Part shown: positions 1-9,605 of the stretch, piece by piece
Layout: every line of letters starts with the position of its first letter
Position numbering within the stretch: position 1 is the stretch's first letter
Assembly (NCBI GenBank): GCA_015852425.1
Contig: JAAAIG010000221.1
Span: forward strand, 1 to 47,616
Direction of reading: 5' to 3'
Source: Gryganskiella cystojenkinii
Lineage: Eukaryota > Mortierellomycota > Mortierellomycetes > Mortierellales > Mortierellaceae
Length of the DNA stretch: 47,616 nt
Notes under the pieces: generated by a model
The model's database searches: none
Told to the model about the DNA's origin: nothing
The model's input: only the letters and a program-made list of their open reading frames with translations
Translations under genes and position numbers: made by a program

Positions 1-437
1 CAACCTAGCGTCGTTCGTGATCGAGGCCTAGAACAATCATCGCGGTTCGTGACAGTGTAGCTGAGGCATCAGCCTCACCGATGCTGTCCCTCATCTTTGT
101 TCCTGTTGTCTGTCAAATTTACATGGGTACCCTCTGAAAACCACTCATATCAAATACCTTATGTCTTCAATCTTATTCTACTCTCCAGTCACCAATGGAG
201 GCATTGCTTTGTCCAGATCACATCTGCTTCACCACCCTAGCATCATCATCGCACTGCCTGAAACCCCCTCCCTGGGAAACGGACGTTCCTGGTAGCAAAC
301 ACACGCACACTCCATCTCTTGATACCATTTTATAGTGCGTAATCGCCGCATGAAGACTCATGAGAAAAAAATGTTCGAAGTTTGCTATTTATTTAAGACA
401 GCAAGTGCAACAAGAGAAATGCCACCTAAGAGCCAAT
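1..437. other. Intergenic, no gene seen
   Basis: No open frame with recognisable protein content is seen on either strand. The stretch lies downstream of the minus-strand lectin gene and probably includes its 3' untranslated region, with homopolymer A runs near 364-370. Confidence 0.5.
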
Positions 438-848
438 TCACAGAGGGACGATTTCCCACATCTGCTTGAAATCATCATTGTCACGACGGACCAGAGAGAC
501 AGCCGAGCCCTCGGACTTGGACTTGACACCAATGACAAGGTCGTCATCCTCTTTGGCGCTGATGGTGAAGTCGTCATAGTCATATCTTTGCGTGTCAGAG
601 CGCTGGCTTGGGAACTGGGCAACGTTGACACCAGCATTGAAGCCTCCAGCGGTCAATACGAGACCACTCTTGATGTTCTTGATTTGGCCATCTTCGTAGA
701 TCCACTTCTGGTTGTCGTTATCGGTCTCGTGACGACGGCTGCGCCAGAGGATGATCTCTGCGCCAGGATCGACAACGCCAAGCTTGACATCGAGCACTAG
801 GTCCTCGTCGCGAAGCTGGATCTGGAAAGGGCCGCGGGGAAAGCTCAT
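438..848 (-). CDS. Ricin B-type (beta-trefoil) lectin-like protein
   Basis: Single exon of 136 residues beginning MSFPRGPFQIQ. Beta-trefoil carbohydrate-binding features are visible: a first lobe with LDV and the lectin-type QKW motif (NDNQKWIYEDGQIKN), then GLVLTAGG, and a last lobe ending in KQMWEIVPL, which is again a Q-x-W-like element. A single trefoil of about 130 residues is the normal size for small fungal cytosolic lectins that bind galactose-type glycans. No signal peptide is present, so it is probably intracellular or released by a non-classical route. A TATA-like box lies 107 nt upstream of the ATG, which supports this start. The opposite-strand frame over the same interval is a shadow. 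The sugar bound cannot be predicted, and nothing shows toxicity. Confidence 0.82.
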   Translation of the reverse strand: MSFPRGPFQIQLRDEDLVLDVKLGVVDPGAEIILWRSRRHETDNDNQKWIYEDGQIKNIKSGLVLTAGGFNAGVNVAQFPSQRSDTQRYDYDDFTISAKEDDDLVIGVKSKSEGSAVSLVRRDNDDFKQMWEIVPL

Positions 849-954
849 GGTGGGTTGTAAGTGTGTGTGAGAAAAGGGAGCAGGAGGGTTGAGGTAGAGA
901 TGTAACTGTGGTGAGAAGGACGGAATTAAGAGGAGGAAAGAAAATAACGAAACG

Positions 955-961
955 ATTTATA
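955..961 (-). promoter_or_regulatory. TATA box of the lectin gene
   Basis: On the minus strand this reads TATAAAT and sits 107 nt upstream of the lectin ATG at 848, a typical fungal distance once a short 5' leader is allowed for. Confidence 0.45.
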
Positions 962-2943
962 GCTGCCACCCACGTCAACGAGAAAAAAGGCGTTCCGTGA
1001 GAATATTTCTTTTGTCGTGCTCACCCCTATTCTCAATCGTGATAAAAAGAAGGCGCTTGCATTCTCCTTGCAGTTGCATGAGTGTTGGATCAAGGGCCTT
1101 TCGTTGAAATAACGCCTTTGCGTGATCCTAACCTTGAACAAGCACACAATGCCGCGCGTGCTCGTGTCAACAAAGCGTAGCCCATCGTTCAAGCACGGTG
1201 TTCGATTTATCCTCTTAGAATCACACCCCAATGCATCAAGAATTGCCCGAGTGTGGCCTTGAATGACCGAACTGACCTCCAATCGATCTTTACACTCCTG
1301 GCGCCATCAGCACTGGGCTTGACGTCGCCTGGCAAAGTTTCCCCTTCCTCGCCCTTTGAAATCTTCCTCAGTTCCCTTGAAATTTTCTTTGTGCAACCAA
1401 AGAAACGCATGAAAAAAATTCTGTCTAAGACCACTTTACAACTGCACTTTTCGTATATCGGGGTCAAGGAGGAGTTGGTAACCCCTTTTTTACACTCGCA
1501 CGGACCATTTCATCTGCTCCCACGCTGCGTTCTCTCTGTTTCTGTCTTCCTATGTCTCTCTTTGGTGCTGTCTTACTGCACCTAAACTTTTGTTCGTGAT
1601 TTTTCTTGGTTACAGATCAACGCCTCTTGCATGATCTCTTTATTCTCACGCTTGCAAAATGATATATTTTTTTGTTAACTCTTGACTCAAACTTCGCCAG
1701 TTCGGACTTTCGGTTTCCTTCGTGGCATGATCTGACTACTTTTACACCCTTTCGTTTCTTTGTTGTTGCCTATTTTTTTCTTCTTTAGCAGTCCTCTTTT
1801 CCGCATCATCCAAAACGTGTTACTCTGTTATGTTACATCAGCATCCATGTTCTAGACTCTTCTTCAACGCTCCTCGTGTATTCCTTTCGCAATTCCACCG
1901 CCACATCAGAAAGGGGGGAGGGGGGCGCAGGAACGGTGAAGATACTTTATCGAGCCTTTTTGATTTCTTGTTCTATTTCAGCGTTCTGTTGCTACGTTCG
2001 AGCTTTCTTGGATATTGGTCCTTGAGGAATGGCGTAAGGTTATCGACCTGTTCAGCGGACAGATTCCATGGTGCTCGAATCTGTGTGGTCCTGAGTCAAT
2101 AGAGTGTCAGACCTCAGTTGGAACCTCTTTTTCTTTTTTCTGACGAGACTTGGAAAGTGACGTATTAATTAAGATATACAAATGAACTTTTCATGGATCT
2201 AGGCACCCGAATGAACAGCCGCTCTTCTGGCGTCTACGGTAACGGTCGTCGCCACACCCTGACCAGGCCTCACGAAAGCACAAAAGAAAATTTCGCCAAA
2301 TATTTAGAGATTTTCCATGGTCAGGACTGGGTGATTCAGTGGCAATAAGGAGTTGCAGTACGCCATGTAGAGCTGACACCTAGCTGGCGGTCCTCCAAGG
2401 AACTCCGTATTCTCAGGATCGGTTTCGACCCGATCGCATTCACCCATCCGGAAGAAATAAGGCGATGGACACTGAAACTATTTCATAAAAAGGTGTTCGT
2501 GCAGACCGACCTTTGTGGCGATGGCGATCTTGTCCAGGACAGGTAGGCGATCCTCGAGCAACTTCACTCTCATTAAAGATAAGCAGTCAGGTCCGAACTG
2601 CTCTTGAGACAAGGGAGTGTTCACGACAGAGTGCATGGAAATAGCATTGTGTTATTGGAGTATGAGCATAAACGTGGATATATCTGTTTGGTTGGATGAC
2701 TCGTAGATAGAGCTTCCGAAAATTCTCCGATAACCGCTGCTTGCTTTCCGAACAACAGCCCCATTTTTGAGGCGATGGGAAAATTGGTTGTGACAAGGAA
2801 GACTATTGGAAAGTCCAGAGCAGTATCTACTGGTAGTAACATATTACTTCGATTTAGTTCGCACCAAAACAACTACAAGCTTGTCATGTCCACCTCTTAT
2901 GTTCCTTTTGTCCTGATTCATGTTTCTTAAATACCCTTGATCA
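962..2943. other. Long intergenic stretch without a supportable gene
   Basis: About 2 kb, T-rich between 1560 and 1830 with many homopolymers. The open frames here lack domain-like composition. Between 2200 and 2580 the minus strand has protein-like but interrupted reading, with stops in every frame and nothing recognised; it may be a decayed exon. A 30-bp sequence at 1367-1396 recurs near 29.5 kb. Confidence 0.4.
1367..1396 (+). repeat. 30-bp direct repeat, copy 1
   Basis: Thirty bases beginning CTCAGTTCCCTTG and ending TTTGTGCAA are identical to 29518-29547, about 28 kb away on the same strand. Identity stops abruptly on both sides. Confidence 0.85.
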
Positions 2944-4882
2944 TCATTTCTCTTCATCGCCCATCTCGGTATCATTGCCGTCATGTTCATCGTCCTCGCT
3001 GCTCTCAACATTTTGATCCTCGGTTGTACGGACACCGCCACGGGACACACGTTTCCTCTTCCTGCCACTTTCGGGGTCCAGTCGAGAATCTCGGATATAT
3101 CGATACAGGGTCCTCCAGGTCATCTGGCCCATGAGCCGTTGTAGCGTCGAAATTGCCTCCTCATCCTTAAGGCCCTTGATGGTCACCAACTCGACATAGG
3201 CTTTAACCGCCGCAGTCCGATGCAGGTACTTGTTCTTATCTGAGGCTAGTTTCCATTGTCCACCATATTCGAAATTCAAATCCTGTATGGCGGGTCCACC
3301 TTGGAAACCGAACCTCCACTCTCGAAGAACATCGACAATCGTCTTGACATTGTCGTTCATGCTGTACTGTGGGATCAAAGGTAATTTCGCAGTCTTGAAC
3401 GTGTTCTCGCATCCTCGTCTCGGCAATATGAACTCCTCGGCCTTGAATTGGGAGAGATCATCATGATTCGCTGTCCAGATCGAGAGTTTCGGTCCTGTTG
3501 ATGACGATTTCATTAATCCTCTTTCGGTATCATTCGAGGATTCGATCCGTGAAGCTATTAACACTTGAGGTTCCTCTTTGATCGAGTGGCAAATAATGGC
3601 CGATTGTCGTGGTATCGACTCTCGGCCCTTTGGAGCTGGCTGAGTTGATGATGAGGATGGTAATAGTAATGCCCTAGAGGATAATGGTTTCGCACCAGAG
3701 GACAATGTCGCCCCTTTAGACTGCAGGAGCAAAGGAGGTTCCTCAAGTTCTTGTTTGATCCGCAGTTCCAGAGTTGGTTGAGCAACTTCCTTTGATCCTG
3801 TTTCAGTCGAGGTATCTGTCCTGCGGGATAACTGCGATGCAGAGCGCGTAGTCGAGGCCACCGGGACCTTGGCCATGGTAGAATATGCCGTCGTTCCAGA
3901 TCTCGCCAAGGTGACACTCGACCTAATAGACCTTGTGCTCAGATATGGCACCAGCTCCGCCTCCTCTTCTTTGATTATCACTCCTGTGTCAGCTCCAACC
4001 AGCGTCTTTGATCCGGCAGAGGTGGGTTTCGAAGAATTTGTGAATGAGCTTGAAGAAGAGTTAGAAGCAGAAGTTGATCCTGTTCGTGAATTGAGCTGCG
4101 TCAGGTCAGCTGCCGAACCTAATTTTTTTGCAGGGTTTGGTGATGATGTCGGCTGTGCGTTCAAGGGTCGTGTTGTACAGGATCCAAGGAGGCTTTCTGT
4201 CTCCAAGGAGGTAATTCGCACTGGTGAATGGGCCGTAGAAGTCGTAATGCGAGAGTCCAGCATTGATCGAAAACTCGAATCGAGTCTTGGCAGAGGATCG
4301 GCGCTTTCAGATTCCTCAGTCGGTTCGGCCGCGTAAGCGGCTGGTCCCGCAACAGATCCTCGGGCTTTGATCGGTTCCGATTGAAAAGCACTATTTCGTG
4401 TAGTCGATCCAAGGCGTTCCTCCTCTTGTTCCTTCAGCCTTAACACTGGTTCGACAAAGACTCTTGTCCCCGCCATGGGCGGAGATTTGATCGGATCCTG
4501 AAGTATCGCTCGGTTCATCATGTCCTCAAGTGGGACGACAAACTCGCGGACGTATTGTAAAATGGTCTTCCAGGTAGGCATCCTGTCATATCCCTCTTCT
4601 AAACACCAGTCCTACTTGCAAATATCCATTAAAAATATGGTTAAAATCTTGATGTTGGCGCGCGGGGATTTGTCAGATTTGTGTTCCAGGAAGGAGCCTT
4701 GGGTGAGAAACGTCCTAGTCACGTTATGGGTGCATGCTATTAGACAGTACCTCCCAGTACGCCAAACCCTTGTCCTTCTCAGACAACGAGGCCACCCAAG
4801 CCTCTCCGCTTGCCGCCCCGTGTAGTTCTACGAGAGCGGTGTTGTTAGACAACGCCTTGTTTCTTTGGGCACTCGTGTTCAT
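2944..4882 (-). CDS. GCR1-domain / Crypton-derived putative transcription regulator (paralogue A)
   Basis: Two exons: 4751-4882 and 2944-4611, joined by a GT-AG intron of 139 nt at a codon boundary; 599 residues. Exon 1 (MNTSAQRNKA... to GLAYWE) carries the family's first motif. Exon 2 opens DWCLEEGYDRMPTW, the core-binding-like helical block (about 45-110, ending RVFVEPVLRL). A Ser/Thr-rich linker covers about 115-430. One GCR1_C-like domain follows at about 465-555 (VDVLREWRFGF, GPAIQDLN), then a basic nuclear-localisation-like GRKRKRV at about 560-567 and an acidic tail. Three psi-K-x-E sumoylation motifs lie in the linker: IKEE near 258, IKQE near 330, IKEE near 389; FKAE near 434 is a fourth candidate. 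Known family role: GCR1_C domains bind DNA in yeast glycolytic activators and occur in Crypton elements. Inferred role: nuclear DNA-binding regulator. No catalytic recombinase domain is visible. Confidence 0.78.
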
Positions 4883-5373
4883 ATTCGATGGACCTAATGC
4901 ATTGAAAAAGTCAAATGAGTTTAATTGGATTGTTTGTGGACGCCATCGTCATGTATCACGCTTGCTCCTGTGATACCAGTTGGGGGCGTGTCGATTCATA
5001 CCGTTGATTGTCGGAGTTGTCGAGGTCATTGGGTCTCGAGTCTTGACGATGTGGAAGAGAAGTGCAATGGTTCAAGGTGAACGAACAAACGCGCCCTTGG
5101 ACCCCATGAGAGGACGAACACCGAGAAATAGCCGTCACAGATTTTTTTCTTCGAAAAATGTCGCCACCCCAGAGCAAGCAAAAATCCATCAAACCTTTTC
5201 AGCAGGGACGAAATCAACTCCCTCTTTTTTTTATGAAGATGAGCTCGTTTTTATTTCTATCCATCGAGCCATTTACTATAACGAATTTGTTCTATAACGG
5301 CCATTACGAGACTATGCACGTATTAAAATTTTATTTAAACTTAGAAGGAAAAAAAAAAGATAAAATGTGCTAT
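4883..5373. other. Intergenic between paralogue A and the hydrolase pseudogene
   Basis: Upstream region of gene A and the 3' side of the hydrolase relic. No coding content is seen. A-rich runs lie near 5347-5357. Confidence 0.4.
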
Positions 5374-6255
5374 TTACAGCTTCTGTTTGAAAAACTCGGC
5401 CACTCTGGGGAAAACTTGAGGAGAATGACGATCATACAAGTCGATGTGAGTCGATCCATCAACGAGATAAAGCTCCTTTGGCTCTTTGGCCAGTGCAAAG
5501 GCATTCTCACTGTACAACAAAGTATCAGCTTTCGATCCCGCAATCAATAAAATCGGTCGGGGCGCGATCTGATCTATCTGACAAAAGGAATCATAGATCG
5601 CCAACTTGTCATAACTCCAGATTGCGGTTCGGTTAATCGATCGGGGATGGCTTCCGCGAGAGGTCAAATAATACTGAGGCGCCTCGGTCATCAAGTTTGA
5701 AGTCTGATCCGTGACCTCATTCAACTGAGGCATGATTGGGAGATACTTGACCTCTCCTGATTTCGCGTACTCAATTCTGGCTTGGCCCGCGTCCTCGAGG
5801 ATACCGTCCAAGGTGGGCTTAGAGGTCGTACGAATAAACGCGCCGATATCTGCGCCGCTGATGGTCGCGAACAGCCTTGATATGGTGGTCCATTAAGTGG
5901 CATAGAGGACGTGTCCACCACCAGCGCAGATACCTAGGGTTCCGATACGTTTGGGGTCGACTTGTTCGTGTAGGGAGAGGAAGGTCACGGCTGATTTAAT
6001 ATCTTCGGCGGCACCGAAGGGATCCTCGACTTGTCTGGGAGTACCTCTCTCTCACCTTGATAGCGACGGTCAAAGGGCAAAGTCAAGAAACCCTGTGTGG
6101 AGAGGTATTCGGCGTAGTGACCCGCGGTCTGCTCCTTGACCCCACCAAAGGGATGAACGACCACAATCGTGGGGAGTTTCTGACGAGTCTGGGACATACA
6201 GATGGGCGGCAATCTTGTAGGCCTCGCTGGGGAAGGAAACGTCTGATCGAGTCAT
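5374..6255 (-). pseudogene. Broken dienelactone-hydrolase-like alpha/beta hydrolase
   Basis: The relic begins MTRSDVSFPSEAYKIAAHLY (from 6255) and continues in a second frame with TIVVVHPFGGVKEQTAGHYA, in a third with LGICAGGGHVLYAT, and ends with PRPILLIAGSKADTLLYSEN, HIDLYDRH and VAEFFKQKL. These are successive elements of one alpha/beta hydrolase: oxyanion HPFGG, the nucleophile elbow G-x-C-x-G-G (Cys nucleophile as in dienelactone hydrolases), the acid loop SKAD and the catalytic His of THID. Frame changes near 6190, 6045 and 5870, plus an in-frame TAA just after VLYAT (near 5893), break it. These are lesions rather than introns, because the homology continues across each without consensus splice sites. 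A TATA-like element is still present near 6355-6362. The last 146 residues remain open but are unlikely to be an independent gene. Confidence 0.75.
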
Positions 6256-6480
6256 GGCCGAGGGAGATTTGAGGTTTGAAGTGTAGAGTTGTTTGTTGAG
6301 AGATTGTTGAGTGAGGATATCTGGTTGTGCGTGAACATTGAGAGGATCGAACCACTATTTATGCAAGTTTTGATGGTAAGCAACTATCTGCTATGGACTA
6401 GAAGACTATAAACGTGCACGTCTAGTCCCAATCGGAACCAGTAGAAATTTTCACATTTTGCACACCGCAATAGAGCTACG

Positions 6481-7020
6481 TGTACAAGACCGATCACCTA
6501 AGTAAAAATATGGGCAATTATCCAGTGCCATGCCAGAGATCGGGCTACGTTTGCAACGGTCGCTGCGCTGTTCAAATAAGTTCGGGGGAGGGGACAACCC
6601 CCAAAATGGAGCCGACCCTTGTCTCAATTTTTGGACGTTTGGATCGCTTCCTTATTCTTACCCTTGTCGATATATCGGCATGTGTAGCGAAAGCAATGTA
6701 ATCTAAAGTTGTTTACTTAGGCTTTTCCATCCCAAAGATCCTCATATCTCTGTACAAGACCGATCGTCTAATAAATTGGGCAATTATCCAGTGCCATGCC
6801 ACCAAGCTAGAGATCGGGCTACGTTTGAAACGGTCGCTGCGCTGTTCAAACAAATCGGGGAAGGGGACAACCTCAAAAATGGACCCGACCACTGTCCCAA
6901 TTTTTGGACGTTTGAATCGTTTCCGTATTCTGACTTAACCTTGTTGATAGATCGGCATGTGTGGCAAAAGTCATGTAATCTAAAGTTGTTTGCTTTGGCT
7001 TGGCCATCCCAAAGGTCCTC
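6481..7020. repeat. Imperfect tandem duplication, two copies, period 270 bp
   Basis: Copy 1 (6481-6743) and copy 2 (6751-7020) both start TGTACAAGACCGATC, share GGGCAATTATCCAGTGCCAT and AACGGTCGCTGCGCTGTTCAA, and end with ATCCCAAAG(A/G)TCCTC. By eye they are roughly 85-90 % identical with small indels. No coding frame is conserved between the copies, so this looks like a non-coding duplication. Confidence 0.85.
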
Positions 7021-7604
7021 TAGTCCCAGACTGATCTCAGTGAACAGCGAAACCGAGTCTATGAAGGTACCCGCTACTTTTTCAGATGCGTACGACGTAG
7101 TAGATGTCATTGATCAAACGCTCTTAGCAATGTTTTGCTCGACTCTCTCAGAATAAAAAAATAAAATCAACGCAATACTCTGACTAAAATAAAGGAAAGA
7201 AGAAAAAAAAAAAAGTAATGATGATTACAAAAAAACCGAAATGGAGAGACGATTCGTTCGCAAGTGATGGCTGGATTATTGTCAAACGAATTGGCCCTGT
7301 CTAAAGTCAACTGGGATGCCTACTTTTTCGATGCCGAGTCTGGCAGATATCAACGCCCTCCTTCGGCTTCCTATGGCTCACTTTGATGTCGTGCCTCTGC
7401 ATCGTTGTTCGTAACTTCACGTTGTCTTTTCTCTTGTTGACCATCCAATGCTATTGACCATTTCATCGACCCTTCGAAGGCATGTCTGTTACTTTGAAGT
7501 TAACCTTTCGAGTCCATGCTGGCTTCAGACATACTTAATCCCGTGACCAACTTGGACTTTGAGTGAGCAACTGGTCTTTCTGTATAATTGTTAAGAGCAC
7601 ACTT
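7021..7604. other. Intergenic, no gene seen
   Basis: The 3' flank of minus-strand gene B. A-rich runs lie near 7160-7235. No coding content is recognised. Confidence 0.4.
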
Positions 7605-9033
7605 TCATTGCTTTTTATTCCCAGACAGGGTTTTGCGCTTTTTGCTCACCCTCTGCAGTCCACGAGCACTACCACCAATATCAGGTGCATCGCCATAACT
7701 TTCATCGCCGTCATTGCTGTGACCGCTGTCTCCAACGTCTTCGATATTGTTACCGTTGTTGCCATTTTCGACACCATCGCTTCCTGCCTTTGATTGCCTC
7801 CTCCTCCTCCACCTGACAGTGAGCACTGCTTGTAGGTGCTGACGAAAACTCGAGATAGTTCTTGGTCCCTTGAATCGCTCCAGCGCTCGGATGGCCTTTC
7901 GATTGGAGTAGCCTTCGACGAGCACAAGTCGCCGAAAAGCGTTGATGATGCCCACGCGACAGTCGTACTTGTATTTTTCGTTGGGATCTCGCCAATGATG
8001 CGTATACTCTCGATTAAGGTCCTGGAGCGCCGGTTGTCCTCGTATCCCAAATCTCCACTCTTCCAAAACCTCCTGTATAGTCTCAACCTCCGTACTGAGA
8101 TGATGCACTGGAACATTGTTTGGAGTCAAATCTTTGTGAACACGTTTCACCCCAGGACGGTTCATCTCAAACTCCTCGGCCTTGAACCGGCTATAGCCGT
8201 CTCCAATCCTGGAAATGACTCTTGCATGGCCGTGTCTCTCTGGCGAGGACAATTCGTCCTCAAATTCGATTTCCCAATGCTTACTGCCTTTTGTTCGTTG
8301 CGTTGATGGTGGTGCCTGGTGCTCTGATTGCTGCTCCCGATCAGCTGTATGTGTTTGAGGCCCTTGCTGTTGTTGTTGTTGCCGCTGATTCAGTTGATCC
8401 GACTCGCCTTGCTGATGTTGTTGTTGTTGCTGTAGAGATTCCTGGCTGTTAGGTCGTCGATGCAGCGCCTGTGGTGGTTGCGAGAGTCGTTGTCGTCCAA
8501 GCGGTAGCGATGATGACATCACCGGGGTGTTGAAATGCCTTGATACTTGAGCAAAAGGATATTCCGAGCCGTTTAGATCTCCAGTTGAGAACAGATTTGA
8601 TCCGCCGGCTGTTGACTGGAGAGATGGCACTGATGAAGATGCTGCACAGAAACCTGACATGAGACGCAAAACAGGTTCAATAAAGACCCTTGCGCCACTG
8701 AATGGCAGCGTATTGGGTCCAGGTCCGGTTCCATTCAGATGATACCGGGAGGTTTGATGGACAGTATTCTCCACTGGCAGGACAAACTCTTGAACAAATA
8801 AGGTGAGCGTCTCCCACGTCGGGATCACGTCGTGTTTCGCTCCATCACACCAGTCCTAGCGTTGAAAGGAATAGAGACAAAAAACTTCGTCAATGTCGAG
8901 GTCCCTCATGCGATTCTGCCATGTTGTTCCTCTGCAGTTAATTTCTTGCCTTCCAGTAAAAGATTCCTCCATCCTTGTCAGGTAAGGCTTCAAGGCGAGA
9001 GGCTCTTTCGCGAAGCTCCTGTTCCCAAACCAT
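7605..9033 (-). CDS. GCR1-domain / Crypton-derived putative transcription regulator (paralogue B)
   Basis: Two exons: 8950-9033 and 7605-8855; 444 residues. The 94-nt intron has a GC donor (AAG|GCAAGA) and an AG acceptor, at exactly the site where the other four paralogues splice with GT. Exon 1 reads MVWEQELRERASRLEALP...FYWK. Exon 2 opens DWCDGAKHDVIPTWETL and continues through the conserved ARVFIEPVLRL block. A glutamine-rich tract lies at about 170-192, then YSRFKAEEFEM and one GCR1_C-like domain at about 285-372 (LEEWRFGIRG, PALQDLNREY), a basic run RWRRRR at about 376-381, and a Gly/Asn/Asp-rich tail ending in a Lys-rich stretch. The second C-terminal domain (FPFPVR type) found in C, D and E is absent. 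Probably nuclear and DNA-binding, by inference. It is divergent to gene C with 572 nt between the start codons. Confidence 0.75.
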
Positions 9034-9605
9034 CTTTTTCAAAAGGTCAAGCGTCTAAACAACGATATTAAATGAATGATGTCATTCAATCAGTGAATAC
9101 GAAATCTTTGCACAATTGAAGGAACAAGGATGGCCAGAACTAACCAGAGTTTTCTGGAATAGTGATATGGGGTGTCGGTGATGGGCTGTTGATGGCTGGT
9201 TATAAAAAGTAGACGAGAAGTGAGTTTTCGATGAATTGTGACTGAGAGCGACTCAGGTTGGACTTTGGGAGCCAGGAGGTAAATTTGCACGTGACGTTTT
9301 GGACTTTTGATCTTCAGCCACAGAAAGCATCGCCACGATTGGACTGCCTTTTCGTCTTGTTCAGGGGCAACCATGTCGTGTGAATTTTTTTGGGCAAGAA
9401 CTCTTTTGTTCATCATCGGTACCAGTCCATTATTCAACCATCACGATCTTCACGCGTTCTTCATTTCCCATCACATTAACACACAGGCCCAACTTGGTAA
9501 TATCATCATCTCCATGTTCCTTAATATTTCAATCAACCTCGTTCAACCTCGCGCGTGCTAATGATGACTACTCTTGTTTGGCTGTGCATATGTTTGATGA
9601 TAGAC
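9034..9605. promoter_or_regulatory. Shared intergenic region between divergent paralogues B and C
   Basis: 572 nt separate the two ATGs. A TATAAAAAG element on the plus strand at 9201-9209 could serve gene C with a long leader. No separate gene is seen, so this is a candidate bidirectional promoter. Confidence 0.4.

Noticed and set aside
360..800. Plus-strand frame of 146 codons opposite the lectin gene
   Set aside because: It is an exact antisense shadow of the ricin-B lectin frame and has no domain-like motif.
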